Notes: generated by a model not told the origin, from the letters alone. Shown: positions 23,075-33,603, counted from the stretch's first letter. The stretch is DNA of 40,351 bases from Protostelium mycophagum (GCA_002081555.1 MZNV01001739.1:1-40351); one strand, 5' to 3'. Numbers and translations: made by a program.

Positions 23075-24747
23075 ATGGATCAACTCATCATAGATATAGA
23101 CACAGACCGCAAAGTTTATTGGCCGAATGACACTGTCAGAGGTATCAAATCACCTCATCTTCTATCGATCTCTGATTGTTGGCAGGCGTCGTCCACTGTC
23201 GTACTGCGCACGAAATCAAAGTGGCGGCTTTAAAGATCATGCTGCAGTGTGTGATCTCAGTGAGGTGGCGCAACACTTTACCTGGTCGAGATAAGAAAGA
23301 CCTGTTTGATCATGACAGCCTCACATTCCCATTCAGTCAGACCGTCACACTCCTTGATGGTATCGTCTTTGTTATTACGTATGCATGTGGTGATCGAGAC
23401 CAGGTTTGACGACGATTCAACCCAACAGCAGTTTTCCGTTTGAATTTGTGCTGAAGTCTGACAAAGAACTACCCAGTAAGTTTCTTTCAAGATGACGGGA
23501 GAATTGCGGTGCACCAGGTGCCTGATCCTCTACAGGTTCCATGAGATTATCAAGTCATTCTTTTGTACAGTGGAAACTTGATGTTATCGTCGCAGCAGAT
23601 CTAAACAGCCACGAAAAAGGTGCACACACCTTCATTCTTGCATCAATCAAACATTGTCGACGTTAGTCGGCTCATCATGACAGATCGGATCTTTACAAAA
23701 ACATTGGCTGTGGTGGGAGATTACAGCAGAGAAGAAAACAAGAAATGTGCATTGCGCGAAATCGCAACCGAACCCAAAAAAGGACCCCTCAGGATGCCAG
23801 TAGGTGTCAAGATGACACTCATGACAGCTGATTTTGACGGGGGTATGACGTCATCCCTGTATACATCTGACCGTTGTAGATGTACCTGTCGACATCGAGA
23901 TAGATAATCTATCACAGAAAGTATTGACAGGTTACACGCTTAAACTGACGAGACACGTGGGCCTGAAAGGTCATTTGGAGATCGTCAGGTGAAGCTTTTA
24001 AAGTATATTCCACATCACCGGCTTTGCCTCAATCGAGATGTCTTAAGTTGCAATCGTACACCAGCGAATTTATAAATCATCTACAGATGGTTGCCACCAG
24101 TAACTGTCAGCGAGATCTGCAGGGAAGAAGGGTGAGAGAGGGACTCGTTGTAGATGCTGAAGTATGTACAGGGTGGGGTCACAATTGACCAAGAGAGAAG
24201 TATTGAGGGTCCCGGACACTGTGCGAGTTGTTCCCTCCATAAAACACGAGCAACTTCAGGTGCGAAGTTGTCACCGAATTATTACCAAATGTTTTGGTTT
24301 GGCTATGGGATTTCGCATTGCGATGTGCATCATCAATGCACACCAAGACACTCAAAGATGCATCTTTGCAGCATAGCCGCAGCCAAAATCGCATTGTCTC
24401 TTTAACAAGCAAAAAGTATACTCATAATGTCAATCTGGGTGCGGAAATATGGCGTGCCGCGGAAGCTCTATCGTGTTTTGTACTCACTTTGGAAGGTGGT
24501 GTACAATCTGACCCTCCTCGTCCGAAAACCGGGCAAGATGCATAAAGACATCACCTCAACTCTGCGAGTGCACATACGTCCGCTGCTAAAGGATGTAGAT
24601 CGAATAGGTGATCTCCAACACTTGTTCGATCTGTCTGCCACACCCCCCCGAGATGAACCTTCAGAGGTGAAAGCGTAAAGAATGTCAGTCAGATGTTTAC
24701 TCATGCAGATCTTGTCCGAAGAAACTGCGGGACCACCTCCAACATGA
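23075..24747 (+). CDS. Arrestin-domain (arrestin/ARRDC/VPS26-like) protein, 335 aa, 10 exons
   Basis: Exons 23075-23141, 23186-23359, 23404-23475, 23536-23619, 23684-23842, 23880-23988, 24087-24131, 24172-24259, 24496-24666, 24709-24747; 1008 nt. The N-lobe has DRKVYWPNDTVRG followed by a beta-strand, the signature NSSFPFEFVLKSDKELPSS, and VQWKLDVIVAAD. The C-lobe has VPVDIEIDNLSQKVL and QVVYNLTLLVRKPGKM. This order is that of the arrestin fold used by arrestins, alpha-arrestins and VPS26. There is no PPxY motif near the C-terminus and no evident receptor-arrestin polar core, so cargo or adaptor function in trafficking is the best guess. The intron at 23843-23879 begins GTATGACGTCAT and ends GTTGTAG, so two of the window's dispersed motifs form its ends. 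Confidence 0.85.
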
Positions 24748-24790
24748 TGATAATGCCATATAAAGAAGACAGTTTTCAAAACTTTTTATG

Positions 24791-25241
24791 TTAATGCATG
24801 TGTGTGGCGGGTGCCGGTGATATGCTGACCTTGCTTATTTCTGGGTTATTTGACTTGTTTGGCAGCCATACTTCGGCTGTGACTAGTTGCCGTGTTCTTC
24901 CGGTGTAGTCGAGTTGAATCTGGTATACATTTCCATAGTACAGACGTTGTCTCATGACCTTATGGACGCCGGTGTATGTGTAGCCCTTTGATAAGTCCTC
25001 GGTTTCGTTCTGGATGAACTGCATCATGTTAGGATGTCTTGAAGTTCGTTTGTGAGATGTTCACCTTGATGAGGGGTGCTACCTCTGCTAAATCACTTCT
25101 AACTTGTATAAAGCCATAGTATCCCTGTTTCATATAGCCATTTTTGTCGCTTGGATCCGATGGTGTGTGATCGTGAGTTCCGTGTGCTGATGTGAACGCA
25201 AATAGTGTGACTGTGAGAAGTAATAGTGTCGTCTTGAACAT
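24791..25241 (-). CDS. Secreted cystatin-like protein, 134 aa, 2 exons
   Basis: Exons 25241-25065 and 25018-24791 (TAA); the 46-nt intron has a CTAAC branch-like sequence and rejoins in phase 0. The signal peptide is MFKTTLLLLTVTLFAFTSA. The mature protein has GYYGFIQVRSDLAEVAPLI near the start and the strand pair NVYQIQLDYTGRTRQLVTAE followed by VWLP, a cystatin-fold pattern (central strand ending before V-W-x-P). The canonical QxVxG loop is not clearly present, so inhibition of cysteine proteases is uncertain. The signal peptide resembles that of the Cys-rich protein at 8466-8798. Confidence 0.7.
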
Positions 25242-25887
25242 TTCGTTTGCGGTTATAGTGTCGTTGCTGGTGGCTTGCTCGTTGGAAAATGAGGTTGGAA
25301 GGCCTTAATTATGAATATCCCGATCCCGATTTTAAAAGGTGCGAAAACTTGCGGAAATTTCCACGCGAATGTTTCTCGGGCGCTCCGTGTGCTGCATTAC
25401 AGATGTGATGTGCTATCAAAATGGTCGTATCAGCGAGAGAACGAGGGAAAGAGCAACGCGCGCTTTATCTTTAGAGGTTGGGCTCGATGCTGGCCGGACT
25501 TGATGAAGAAATCGCGTGAGACCTGTCGGGTGAGTGGATCGTAAGGTGATGACGTCGCCTTTATATGGAAAGTGACAAAAAGGTGACACCCGCGGAAGGG
25601 CCTCAGGTGTTGTGGTGTGACTGCGACACTTGATGCCCCAGCCAGCTGTCCACAGCATGGCAATGACTGCATGAATTTGCCCATAAAGTTCTTTTTTAAT
25701 TCAAGTTGTCCCCAACCCCGGACTTCCGTATCCAGTTTCCCAGAAGTTGGAAATTTGGAGGGAAATTCACATCGTACAATACGCATGTGTACTTCTCGGA
25801 GAAGGTTACGCCACACACCAAATGTCGCCATCAAAAAATGGAGCGACTACGCTTGTCTAAAAATAGCTCCAGTCCTGAACAAAAGCT
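25242..25887. other. Intergenic, 646 bp, no supported gene
   Basis: A 134-codon minus-strand frame at 25430-25834 (starting MMATFGVWRNLLREV) and overlapping plus-strand frames are present. None shows splice-consistent extension, a signal peptide or a domain. It should contain the promoter of the cystatin-like gene and the 3' flank of FCP1. Confidence 0.45.
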
Positions 25888-28800
25888 TTATTCTTCTTCT
25901 TCACATGCACCGAGATCACCATATGTGGAATCATTAAATGTGTAATCGGTCCCTTGATCTTCTTCATCAGAGTTCCTCTCTTCATCGATCTCATTGATCA
26001 TCTCTTGTAACTGCATGTTCTTAGTATCAATTGATCAAAACTTGATCACGAAGAATGGACAAGGTAATGTTTTGTATTACAAGCGAGAGTTTAGACCTTG
26101 TCAAGCGCGGTAGTTACCGTGAAGAACCGCGGGAGTTACCGTGATTTTTACGAGGTCACCACACGGTATTCTCCAATGTATCACGGTAACTACCGCGCTT
26201 GACAAGGTTCCATACCGTATTTTTCTCGGTTATTAACGCGTCAAACCATTTTTGTTGCGGCAAAGCCACAGCACCTCCACAAAAAGAAAGACTACACACC
26301 AGATCATCTTCGTCATCATCATCATCCAACACATTCTCCTTCTGATCAACGCTCTCTCTCAATTTCCTCCTCTTATTTTCTGGCGGGAAAACTGGCATCT
26401 CTTCGATCTCATCGAAATGAGATTGGATGATGGTCGGTCTGAGATCATTCTTGAAGAGGACGGGGTAGTTTTGGATGTTGTATCGCATCTCATCTTGTCG
26501 CGTCCAGTGTTTGTCCGTGGCCGTTAGCCTGTATAGGTCATCCGGAGTTTCGGAGGTTTATTTTCCCGCCTCTTTTTGATGAAATGAAATGTTGGATTCC
26601 CGCCAAAATTCAAATTTCAAAATGGACGTACCACATCAGGTTGACGAGGTAGACACCAGGTGTGTTGGCCGCTTTTGTGACCTTTTCGGTGGCTGATGCG
26701 CCGATGACGTGGGTGACTTTGGAGGAAAACTCCTTCTCACACTTGGCGCCAAGCCCGATGGCGAGCTTCCACCAATCGTTCCTGCATAATTTAAATTTCG
26801 AAAAGCCCGCCAAAAATCTCGGCGGGAAGGTTTGACATTCCCAGAGCACAAAAAGATTTTAATTCCTTGAAAAATGAAATATAAATAAATAATCACGTCG
26901 AAGCTTCCACATTGGTGGGAAAGACGCCACTGAAGAGTATTGTACACCCACTCAATATTCTCCTCCTCAACCTTCCTAATATAGACTAGTACCTGTCAGT
27001 TCTGTCATTTCTGACACTTGTCACCTTGATGTCACTCATGGAGTCGGTCTTCCGCTTCTTGCTGCTCGGGTCGAATTTTTCGTAGAAAATTCTGTGGGCC
27101 TCTTGTAAAACGATTTTGATAGAGCGCAAGAACCCGTCCTGCTCCACGAAGGCGGTTTGCTGTACAAAATGAATTTTCAGGGAATTTTCAGCACAAATAT
27201 GTGAAGAGAATGCAGATTTTTTAATCATTTTCAGAATTTTTACTGCGGTTGTGCGTTAAACATTTCCGCAGTAAAGCCGCAAAAAAATAATATTTCAAGA
27301 TCTCCTGATGGAGTGACATTCACGTGAAATTTCTGACCTCTTGGGGATCAGAGTGATGTTGTACAATTTCTCCGCTTGGTGCAGGCCCATCCACCGGTTC
27401 CAATTTTTCTGTCACCATCTACAACCCGTCATTCCCAATTCAACAAAACCGTTTCATCACAATGAAACGTCATCGGACCTCGTCGGTGGTCTCTGGGTCT
27501 GTCACTTGTTCGTCTTTGTTTTGTTTGTCTTTATCTTCTTCGCCTGCTGACGGCGCGTCCTCCAGTGTGCTCTGTATTTGTGCCTGCCGAAAAATCAATA
27601 ATATGAAAATATAATTTTGATTATTTTTATAGGTTTCGCCTCAGGCGGGAATTTCATTTTATGACATCGTTGTGCGTTGTCACAGGAGAAATCTTTCTCG
27701 TTGTAGACTTGGAAAAAACATCACAATGCACAACGATGTCATAAAATCGGTCGTATTTACCAGAAGCTACAAGCTCATGTAAAAATTTGAATTTTATGCC
27801 AGAATCAAATAAATCTCCACCTCAGGTTGTTCCGGTGGACTGACCGTAGATTTTTTAAGAGGGGTTGTAGTTGCAGGTGTTGCAGCGGGGGGTGGGTGCC
27901 TGCCCCCCATTCTGGGAACTTCATTTACCTCTCTCAGCGATTCGAAATAATGATCTGTATGTTTTTATTCTCTTGATTTAATTTTGTTTGTGCTTGTTTG
28001 GGAATATCGAGGATCTTCACAATCTTTACTTACAAGGTTCTATTCGAATAAGATTGGCACGATTCTTCCAGACGTCTTCTCTGTCATCTACAATGAGCAC
28101 CATTCTATCATCACAAGGAAAAATGTGTTGTAGGTCTTTCATAGCCAAATCTATAAACGTCAATTTATTTGAAAACAAATCAATTTTTATTATTTTTATT
28201 TTCAAGAGCATGAAATAATCAAAATTAAAAACAATGTATAAATCATTCCATCTACAACGCTTACCTACAGAGTCGTCCCTCCCTACTATCCTGTGGTCCG
28301 GAAATAGCGGCGTCTTTCTTCCTCTGTTCATGATTTCTGCGATTTTAGAGGCGTACTGTCGAGTTCCCATAGTGTAAATATGCAGCTCATATACAGAGTT
28401 TAGCTCTTCCAAGAATTCGACGAGGTGTGGCCTCAACTTGACGTAGTAGACAATGTGGGAAGGGGGCAGAGTGAACTCAAAGATGTCATTCCTCTCCATG
28501 GTGGGAGCCTGAGGACTTGTTGAGATCTTTATACATAAAATCAAATAATTTAGATGAGAAAGTAAAGAATATTCACCTGTTTCAATATCTGATCTGTTGT
28601 GGCGTGGATCAATGTATTATCTAAATCTAAAACAAGTGATAATTTTCTGGCATTCAATAGCCTCTGCTCTGTATCAGAATCGATCTTCTTGGCGAGATTG
28701 GCGCTGACTGTTAATAATTAAAAAATGGAAAAGATCATATGGAAGTGTTGACCTGCTATCTTTGGATGTGCGTGCGCTATAGAATTAGTCTCTAATTTGG

Positions 28801-29154
28801 ATACATCACTGCCGCAGATGGCGCACATGTTGGCGAAAGACATATCATGGGGGCAGGCGGTCAAAACAGCGACCAATCTGATGTAATTAGAACACTCAAT
28901 GTAGTAAGAGGATTTTTCGTGCAGCGACACGACACACAGTATGAAGATGAAATGACCCAATACCTATTTCTGACCGGCGGTCCTCTATCATTATTAATCG
29001 ACTTAATAAGGCCGCTTATAGGTGCGTAAAGACTATGTGATCGTCCCTCCATATCACTGTACTTAGCCAATAATTGACCTTTCGTGAATGGATCCTTGAC
29101 CATGACGAGCCAACTGTCTACCTCTCCATCGATGATTAATTTCTCGTCTCCCAT
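25888..29154 (-). CDS. FCP1: FCP1-type RNA polymerase II CTD phosphatase with C-terminal BRCT, 626 aa, 13 exons
   Basis: Exons (minus): 29154-28964, 28877-28753, 28707-28577, 28526-28265, 28150-28034, 27954-27821, 27583-27479, 27418-27338, 27159-27025, 26985-26897, 26781-26632, 26528-26300, 26019-25888; 1881 nt. Order: lipoyl-like N-terminus (SLYAPISGLIKSIN); Cys pair MCAICGSDV; catalytic DLDNTLIHATT (DxDxT); FCP homology core (YVKLRPHLVEFLEEL, YTMGTRQYASKI, VLIVDDREDVW); Pro/Thr-rich linker; BRCT (RRRILSGCTILFSGVFPTN, CEKEFSSKVTHVIGAS, VYLVNLMW); acidic tail with DDDDDEDD and EEEE. Known function: dephosphorylates Ser2/Ser5 of the Pol II CTD to recycle polymerase; the acidic tail typically contacts TFIIF. 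All catalytic aspartates are present. Exon 8 is entered through GTTGTAG, and three introns carry foldback or hairpin elements. Confidence 0.93.
26095..26208. mobile_element. Foldback element with perfect 28-bp inverted arms, in the last FCP1 intron
   Basis: Arms 26095-26122 and 26181-26208 are exact reverse complements (core CAAGCGCGGTAGTTACCGTG). The 58-nt loop holds an extra copy of the arm end, GAGTTACCGTGA. No target duplication is visible at the ends. A related string, AACTACCGTG, occurs near 3202. A non-autonomous foldback element or MITE is the likeliest reading. Confidence 0.7.
27656..27747. repeat. Foldback: 25-bp inverted arms with one mismatch, in an FCP1 intron
   Basis: Arms 27656-27680 and 27723-27747 (core ATGACATCGTTGTGC) are reverse complements except at one position. 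The loop contains GTTGTAGA at 27700-27707. It lies wholly within the 237-nt intron between FCP1 exons 6 and 7. Confidence 0.75.
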
Positions 29155-29448
29155 CTCAAACACTGATTGGTAGTAATAATGATCAACGTCGCACGATTTT
29201 ACGATCCTTTTTTTACAACGGCATCAGCTTATCACAAATGTGTGCCCCACTTAGCGAAGAATTTGGTAATTTCTCTTCAAAAAGACAGAACAATTGAGTG
29301 ATCGAATCTCCCGCGACGTTGTCTTTGACGATGTGATGGGATTCACATCATTATTATAATAATAGCTAGAGCGATCTAATTGCATGAAAAATAATTATTG
29401 TGTCCTAAAACTAAAGAATTGCAGTAACAAATGAACGGTGTTTTGTGA

Positions 29449-29905
29449 TTATTTTCTTCTGCCTCCACCCTTTCCTGACCCACCCACAACAGCACCAGCC
29501 ATAACCTTGGCTTTCTCTGCCTTTGCTGCGATGACCTTCTCCTTCTTTTTCTTGGCAATAGCTTTCAACTAGAAAGTGGGTAAATCACAAGATCTTCCAT
29601 CGTCAGAGGATGAAAGTGATTCTCACTCTGTTTGTCTCTAAATGTTCTGGGATTTCTCTTCCTAATCTCCATCCCCAAGCGCTCGTCTTCTGATTGATAA
29701 CATTTACTCTGGCCCTCCAGGTCTCTTTGTCAATTCTAGCCAATTGTTGAACACCAGTCACATAACTGTGAGGGTTGCTACCCGGTAATGAATGTTCAAA
29801 TAATATGGCCGAGGCAATTGGGACTGGTAAAATGTTTCTCCTCGTCATAGTTGTCTTGGGGAGACTTCCATAGCTCACATATGATGTCCCCTTCAACAGA
29901 GACAT
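29449..29905 (-). CDS. Unrecognised protein with Lys/Gly-rich tail, 132 aa, 2 exons
   Basis: Exons 29905-29627 and 29568-29449 (TAA), joined in phase 0 across a 58-nt intron. The start at 29905 gives MSLLKGTSYVSYGSLPK. The middle has an aromatic/basic stretch (VQQLARIDKETWRARVN, TSAWGWRLGREIPEHLE). The C-terminus is strongly basic (AIAKKKKEKVIAAKAEKAK) and ends GGSGKGGGRRK. No signal peptide or membrane segment. The tail suggests RNA, DNA or ribosome binding, but I do not recognise the family. It is transcribed in the same direction as FCP1, 294 bp upstream of it. Confidence 0.7.
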
Positions 29906-30581
29906 TTTCCTGTTGATGAGATCTGATATGAAGATCAGTGATCGTCGCAAGGAAATGAAACAGTTTCAAAAGTTCTGGCCGGCAGACCTTTTTTTGACCA
30001 ACAACCAGCCACGGGAAGCACAACTTATTCGTCACCAACCTCAGCCTTCCTTATCCAAATTAATTCCACAAAAAAATTCATCATCGATGCCACAGCTGAA
30101 CTGAAGACTTGGTTGAAGAACAGAAGTCGCCATGAACGAGCGCAAGCAGTGAAAGCGGTGGATCACGTTGCAGACGCCACAGATCACAGCTCCGGATTGA
30201 TCTCCGAGTCGCACGCCGTGATAGTGTCTTTATAACAGGATATGATGTCAACCTCATACAGATCAAAACATACGGTCGCTAATAGATTTCGGTGATATTA
30301 CGTTAAACTGGTCGCGATCTGGTCGAATGGGACCATCTACAATGAATATCTTCGTTATGAAATATATTTGAGGAGTGAGATGTGGACGAAAAGCTCGGGC
30401 TTAGACTCTTTTAGCTATTTGTTTCTCTACATCCAGTGTCTAAGAATGTCATTGCTGAGTGATCTCTTTACGCCCACGGTCGGTCAATTTAAATTCCGAC
30501 CATCTACTGTGATCTGACAGAATCTGCAGATATACATTCTCGAGTGATCCGGTTGAGAGGTCCCATTTTTCGCAACACACA
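29906..30581. other. Divergent intergenic region, 676 bp
   Basis: It lies between two divergent start codons. Short frames (for example 80 codons on the minus strand at 29796-30038) are not extended by splice sites or domains. CATCTACAATG near 30332 is a one-base variant of the dispersed motif. No RNA gene seen. Confidence 0.45.
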
Positions 30582-31109
30582 ATGACCAATATCTGCCTCC
30601 CAGCTCTTCCTCACGGAGAGGCAATGGCGGTCTCTTCAACAGTGATAAATACACAACTCCCTTCCATCTGGACGTTGATCTGTGAGACCGCGGAACCAGG
30701 ACTCATACAACCATCACCATACAGCCCCAACAAGAGGAAGCGGATAGAGGAGAGTCCAGCAAGCGCTGCTGAGACGCTAACACGGCTCTGCATTCCCAGA
30801 TCGCCTTCACCTCCATCTTCCCCCGCCAGCATAACCAGCATTTTGAACGATGTGGACGTACCAGTGCAATCATCACCCAAAGATATGGTACCCACACCAA
30901 CTATAGTAAAGACAACACCACAAGTCGCACCTCAACCACAAACATCGCCACCGAGCACATACAAGAAGAGCAACTGCTGTCTATCCTGCGGAACAACAAC
31001 AACACCGGTATGGAGGACGGGTTCAGTACAACCTAATGGAAGGAAAAGTGTGCTGTGCAATGCATGCGGTCTGCGATGGAAGAGAAGTAGAAGAGAAGAG
31101 CGGTTGTAG
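30582..31109 (+). CDS. GATA-type zinc-finger transcription factor, 175 aa, intronless
   Basis: A single exon from ATG 30582 to TAG. The N-terminal about 130 residues are Pro/Ser/Thr-rich (PRSPSPPSSPAS) with a basic patch (PNKRKRIEE). The C-terminal finger reads CLSCGTTTTPVWRTG...VLCNACGLRWKR: Cys-x2-Cys, the TPVWR segment and the CNACG second pair typical of GATA factors. The spacing between the Cys pairs is 22 residues, longer than the usual 17-20. It ends shortly after in basic residues. It should bind GATA-like sites in the nucleus; the target genes are unknown. It is one of the few genes here without an intron. Confidence 0.9.
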   Translation: MTNICLPALPHGEAMAVSSTVINTQLPSIWTLICETAEPGLIQPSPYSPNKRKRIEESPASAAETLTRLCIPRSPSPPSSPASITSILNDVDVPVQSSPKDMVPTPTIVKTTPQVAPQPQTSPPSTYKKSNCCLSCGTTTTPVWRTGSVQPNGRKSVLCNACGLRWKRSRREERL

Positions 31110-31224
31110 ATAAAATGAAAAAATTCAAGTTGTTTTATTTTCCGTCATTCTTGGGAAGTCTGTTTCCGGCAGACAGCACCGACCTGATGAAGAGGTATGA
31201 TCGAGTAGAATATGTCTTATCACG

Positions 31225-33450
31225 TTGACAGAAAGGAGGTTGATCCTTCTGTTCTTGACACTCTTCATTTTGGGCGCGGAATCTGTGCAGTTTCGCAGAG
31301 ATTGGTGGCCTTGGGGTCCTAGCAACTCATCGACAACACCTCAGCCTCCACCATCGAATGATGAAAAGGACTTGTGCGATATTAGTAATTTACAAACCAA
31401 AATGAATGACCAGATGACAGGGAGGCTCCTCAAGTTCCATTCAATCTGAAGCTGTCCAAAAAGTATGTTGATGGTATTCTCCCTTTTTAATGATGATAGA
31501 CTGCTGTTGTACACGAGCATCAGCTATTGTTTAAATGAGACACAAGTAGAGGGTTGGTCGTGTCCTGCATGTTTTGAGGATCCACATTTCTCTCAAGTAG
31601 TAATCGCCTTTGATAATGTTACAGACACCTTTGCATTTCTTGGCACAACGTAAGTAGACATATTACCGAACTTCGTTTTGGTTTATGGAGGTTGACAATG
31701 GATCACAAACTTTGAACTGGTGTTTACAATACTTTGGAGAATTTTAATGGTTTTAGAAAAATGGAAGATGGTCGCCGTTCCATAATCTTGGCCTTTAGAG
31801 GCACGCGCATCTCCAACAGGAAGAATCTGTACACCGATCTCAGACTTCGATACACATATGCGAATGACATTGGCGAAGGTGTGGCGGTTCATTCGGGGTT
31901 TTATGATTCATGGACGAGATTGAGTACAATCATCTCCCCGAAGTTGAAGGTGAGATCTACACCGTTGTAGATGGAAGATCTTGTTAGAGCCACAAATTAA
32001 TTTTTTTTTAATTATTTTCTACCAAATTATTTCCCCTCAGTTCCCGCCTCGACTCTCGTTTTGAATTTTGAATATTTCAGGAACTGCTGGGTTATTTTGC
32101 AGAACGAAATGATGACGAATATCCAAGACAACCAGACATCTACTTCACAGGACATTCCTTGGGAGGAGCACTGGCCACAGTGTCTTTAGCTCAGCTCATG
32201 TCATCTGGTGTCATCCCGTCATCATGTTTCAACACAAGCTTGCATCTCTATACTTTTAGTTCGCCGAGGTGCGGAAATGCCGAGTTTGCCCACTTTGTCA
32301 ACAAGAGGGTGGGTTGAGATATCATGAAAAAGACACCGAAATACTCTGGCAAGTTGTAGATGCGCTGCTTATACCGCCACACATTGGCGAAGGTGTGGCG
32401 GTTCATTCGGGGTTTTATGATTCATGGACGAGATTGAGTACAATCATCTCCCCGAAGTTGAAGGTGAGATCTACACCGTTGTAGATGGAAGATCTTGTTA
32501 GAGCCACAAATTAATTTTTTTTTAATTATTTTCTACCAAATTATTTCCCCTCAGTTCCCGCCTCGACTCTCGTTTTGAATTTTGAATATTTCAGGAACTG
32601 CTGGGTTATTTTGCAGAACGAAATGATGACGAATATCCAAGACAACCAGACATCTACTTCACAGGACATTCCTTGGGAGGAGCACTGGCCACAGTGTCTT
32701 TAGCTCAGCTCATGTCATCTGGTGTCATCCCGTCATCATGTTTCAACACAAGCTTGCATCTCTATACTTTTAGTTCGCCGAGGTGCGGAAATGCCGAGTT
32801 TGCCCACTTTGTCAACAAGAGGGTGGGTTGAGATATCATGAAAAAGACACCGAAATACTCTGGCAAGTTGTAGATGCGCTGCTTATACCGCCACAGATTC
32901 GAGACAGCTGGAGGCTGATTCATGACGGTGATCCGATACCTCACTTACCGCCATATTGGTACGGTTACCAACACGTGGCACACCCCATCTGGTTCAACTC
33001 AGGTAATCTATATAACTTGGAGAAGTCATTTTGACATTTGATCGAAATAAACACAATGATTATCTAATGTCTTTGCCATAAAGACATTCTTTGAAAGACG
33101 GGTTCGTTCATATCGACACAGTCTACCGCATCCCTTGCCGCACTGCGAAGTCAAGCGTGTCTGAGCGAGGCCAGTACTAAGGTGGGAGACCACTTGGGAA
33201 GCCCTCGTGACGAACTCTTTTTTCTCATTTCTCATACAATACCGAAATCTCGCTGAAATTTCACGTAGATTTCCAAGAGATGGTCATTTGTGAGGGCTCC
33301 GACGCCGAAAACTCCACGTGCAATCCCCGCTATTTCAATTTTAATTTGAGCGACCACTACGTCTTCTTTAACATCTTGATTTCAGGTTATTGCACCACAT
33401 ATTGCCCCGGACCAGAGTGTGTCCATATTTCAAAAAGAGGCGAGTTGTAG
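31225..33450 (+). CDS. Secreted class 3 (fungal/TGL-type) lipase, about 346 aa, with internal exon duplication
   Basis: Exons: (31225)-31373, 31421-31462, 31500-31649, 31757-31949, 32081-32308, 32897-33002, 33278-33450 (TAG); phases consistent. A second, identical copy of exon 5 sits at 32595-32822. The N-terminal signal peptide (RRLILLFLTLFILGAES) is clear, but no in-frame ATG was found before it; TTG 31225 only marks the open frame, so a 5' exon or a sequence error is likely. The fold is supported by SYCLNE, WSCPACFE, AFRGTR, nucleophile GHSLGGALA (Ser), HDGDPIPHLPP (Asp) and LSDHYVF (His): a complete catalytic triad. It hydrolyses acylglycerols outside the cell or in digestive vacuoles. 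Splicing 32308 to 32897 removes the duplicated copy; including both would repeat 76 residues in frame. Confidence 0.88.
31867..32894 (+). repeat. Perfect tandem duplication, 2 x 514 bp, inside the lipase gene
   Basis: Unit 31867-32380 is followed directly by 32381-32894, and I found no difference between them, including the T9 run. Each unit contains the 3' part of exon 4, its intron, all of exon 5 and the start of the next intron. At the junctions the unit ends in CCGCCAC and restarts at ACATTGG. The second unit's exon-4 remnant lacks the exon-4 acceptor. Confidence 0.93.
33102..33216 (+). rRNA. 5S ribosomal RNA gene, nested in a lipase intron
   Basis: About 115 nt. It contains the conserved 5S core CGCATCCCTTGCCGC...GCGAAGTCAAGCGTG, then GCCAGTACTAAGGTGGGAG, ACCACTTGGGAAGCCCTCG. 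The ends pair as helix I (5' GTTCGT with 3' ACGAAC). The internal A-box/intermediate element region is present. A T6 run follows at once. It lies entirely within the 275-nt intron 33003-33277 of the lipase, on the same strand. The exact 5' end is uncertain by a few bases. Confidence 0.9.
33217..33224 (+). terminator. RNA polymerase III T-run terminator of the 5S gene
   Basis: TCTTTTTT immediately behind the 5S 3' end, with six consecutive T at 33218-33223, the usual Pol III stop. Because it is inside an intron it need not disturb Pol II. Confidence 0.8.
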
Positions 33451-33600
33451 AATCCAACTCTGTTATCATTTTGTTGTGGTGGCCGCTGTTGTAGATGGTG
33501 TAGAAGAATCTGACAGTTGTAGATGGAAGAGAGATCCCCAATGTACAAGTTGTGGCTGATATTCCGACTGACAAATTACATCATGAGGAATTTCACAGGA
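33451..33600. other. Short spacer with two copies of GTTGTAGATGG
   Basis: Directly downstream of the lipase stop. GTTGTAGATGG occurs at 33488-33498 and 33516-33526. No gene seen. Confidence 0.5.
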
Positions 33601-33603
33601 TCT

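Noticed and set aside
25430-25834. 134-codon minus-strand ORF (starts MMATFGVWRNLLREV)
   Set aside because: No recognisable features and crossed by equally long frames on the other strand; left as intergenic.
32269-32484. Two similar plus-strand ORFs (32269-32484 and 32783-33034) as separate genes
   Set aside because: They are readings through exon 5 and the following intron of the duplicated lipase segment, explained by the 514-bp tandem duplication.
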